5,731 bases of DNA from Opitutaceae bacterium (GTDB lineage Bacteria; Verrucomicrobiota; Verrucomicrobiia; Opitutales; Opitutaceae). Position 1 is the stretch's first letter, and every line of letters begins with the position of its first letter. A model generated the notes under the pieces. It was not told the origin of the DNA. It saw only the letters and a list, made by a program, of their open reading frames with translations, and made no database searches. Shown in pieces: positions 5,592 through 5,731 of this stretch. The stretch lies in NCBI GenBank assembly GCA_031272375.1, contig JAISTY010000225.1:1-5731 (forward strand). The letters run 5' to 3'. The translations under genes were made by a program, and so were the position numbers.

Positions 5592-5731
5592 GCGCGTCGG
5601 CGGTGAGGGTGAACGACAAGCTGCCGCCGGCGGCGATCGCGGCGTGCGGGATTTCGAGGGAGTTGTGCGGCCGCTTGTTGAGCGCGACTTTGGCGACGAG
5701 GGGCGTCCGGTCGGGATGCGCGCCGGCGGTC
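5530..5731 (-). CDS. C-terminal 66 residues of an unidentified protein, possibly a GH92-like alpha-mannosidase (partial)
   Basis: The minus-strand frame beginning at base 5730 is open to a TGA at 5532-5530 and has the same C-ending codon preference as its neighbours, so it is very likely coding. The visible tail contains VAKVALNKRP, then EIPHAAIAAGGSLSFTL (residues 26-42). The order LN..P, I.H..I..GG.L.FT resembles the last beta strands of GH92 exo-alpha-mannosidases, which commonly end with LNG-K-P, I-H-xx-I, GG-T-L-x-F-x-M. The usual PN..WG ending of that family is not seen. Instead the protein ends RGKLPRPFSLSAASA. The product call is tentative because only a short tail is available. It lies upstream of degQ on the same strand, 116 bp away, and no terminator in its own direction is visible. 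Confidence 0.6.
   Translation of the reverse strand, partial: TAGAHPDRTPLVAKVALNKRPHNSLEIPHAAIAAGGSLSFTLTADARQAAARGKLPRPFSLSAASA

Noticed and set aside
1..5731. A multi-gene novel defence, mobile or biosynthetic system
   Set aside because: The identified genes are common housekeeping or envelope families with unrelated roles. No integrase, transposase, toxin-antitoxin pair, CRISPR repeat, tRNA or att-like repeat was found.

Overview
The window holds four genes and no complete pathway. The DNA is GC-rich, and the sense strand of every gene is rich in C. Neither of the two visible start codons has a recognisable Shine-Dalgarno sequence. A large topoisomerase III with Toprim_Crpt-type C-terminal repeats, an in-frame AATCGTAAATC-type repeat and a possible GH92-like glycosidase tail together suggest a Gram-negative, perhaps of the Verrucomicrobiota (Opitutaceae-like). 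That placement is inference from style and family content. No taxonomic marker gene is present.

Layout: (1) Bases 1-2738, plus strand: DNA topoisomerase III (topB), cut at its 5' end by the window edge. It has the catalytic tyrosine, part of the TOPRIM fold, and a long C-terminal region with three copies of a topoisomerase C-terminal repeat. (2) Bases 2770-3927, minus strand: the soluble NAD(H)-binding alpha-1 subunit of proton-translocating transhydrogenase (pntAA), converging on topB with a 31-bp gap. The membrane subunits pntAB and pntB, which normally follow it, are absent. (3) Bases 4016-5413, minus strand: an exported DegP/DegQ-type serine protease with an intact His-Asp-Ser triad and two PDZ domains. 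(4) Bases 5530-5731, minus strand: the last 66 codons of a protein whose tail resembles the C-terminus of GH92 alpha-mannosidases (tentative).

The intergenic regions carry the most unusual signals. Between degQ and pntAA, on the minus strand, lie a G10 tract, a sigma70-like promoter (TTGACG, 17 bp, ACTAAT) and a 7-bp hairpin followed by U5. The -10 box straddles the loop of the hairpin. Readthrough from degQ could therefore be stopped exactly where pntAA is started afresh with a leader of about 12 nt. Upstream of degQ is a perfect inverted repeat followed by T8. It reads as an intrinsic terminator on the plus strand, although no plus-strand gene ends there.

The genes have unrelated functions (DNA topology, redox coupling, envelope protein quality control, probable glycan degradation) and do not look like one system. 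I see no mobile element, CRISPR array, tRNA or rRNA, and no convincing undescribed defence or biosynthetic system.
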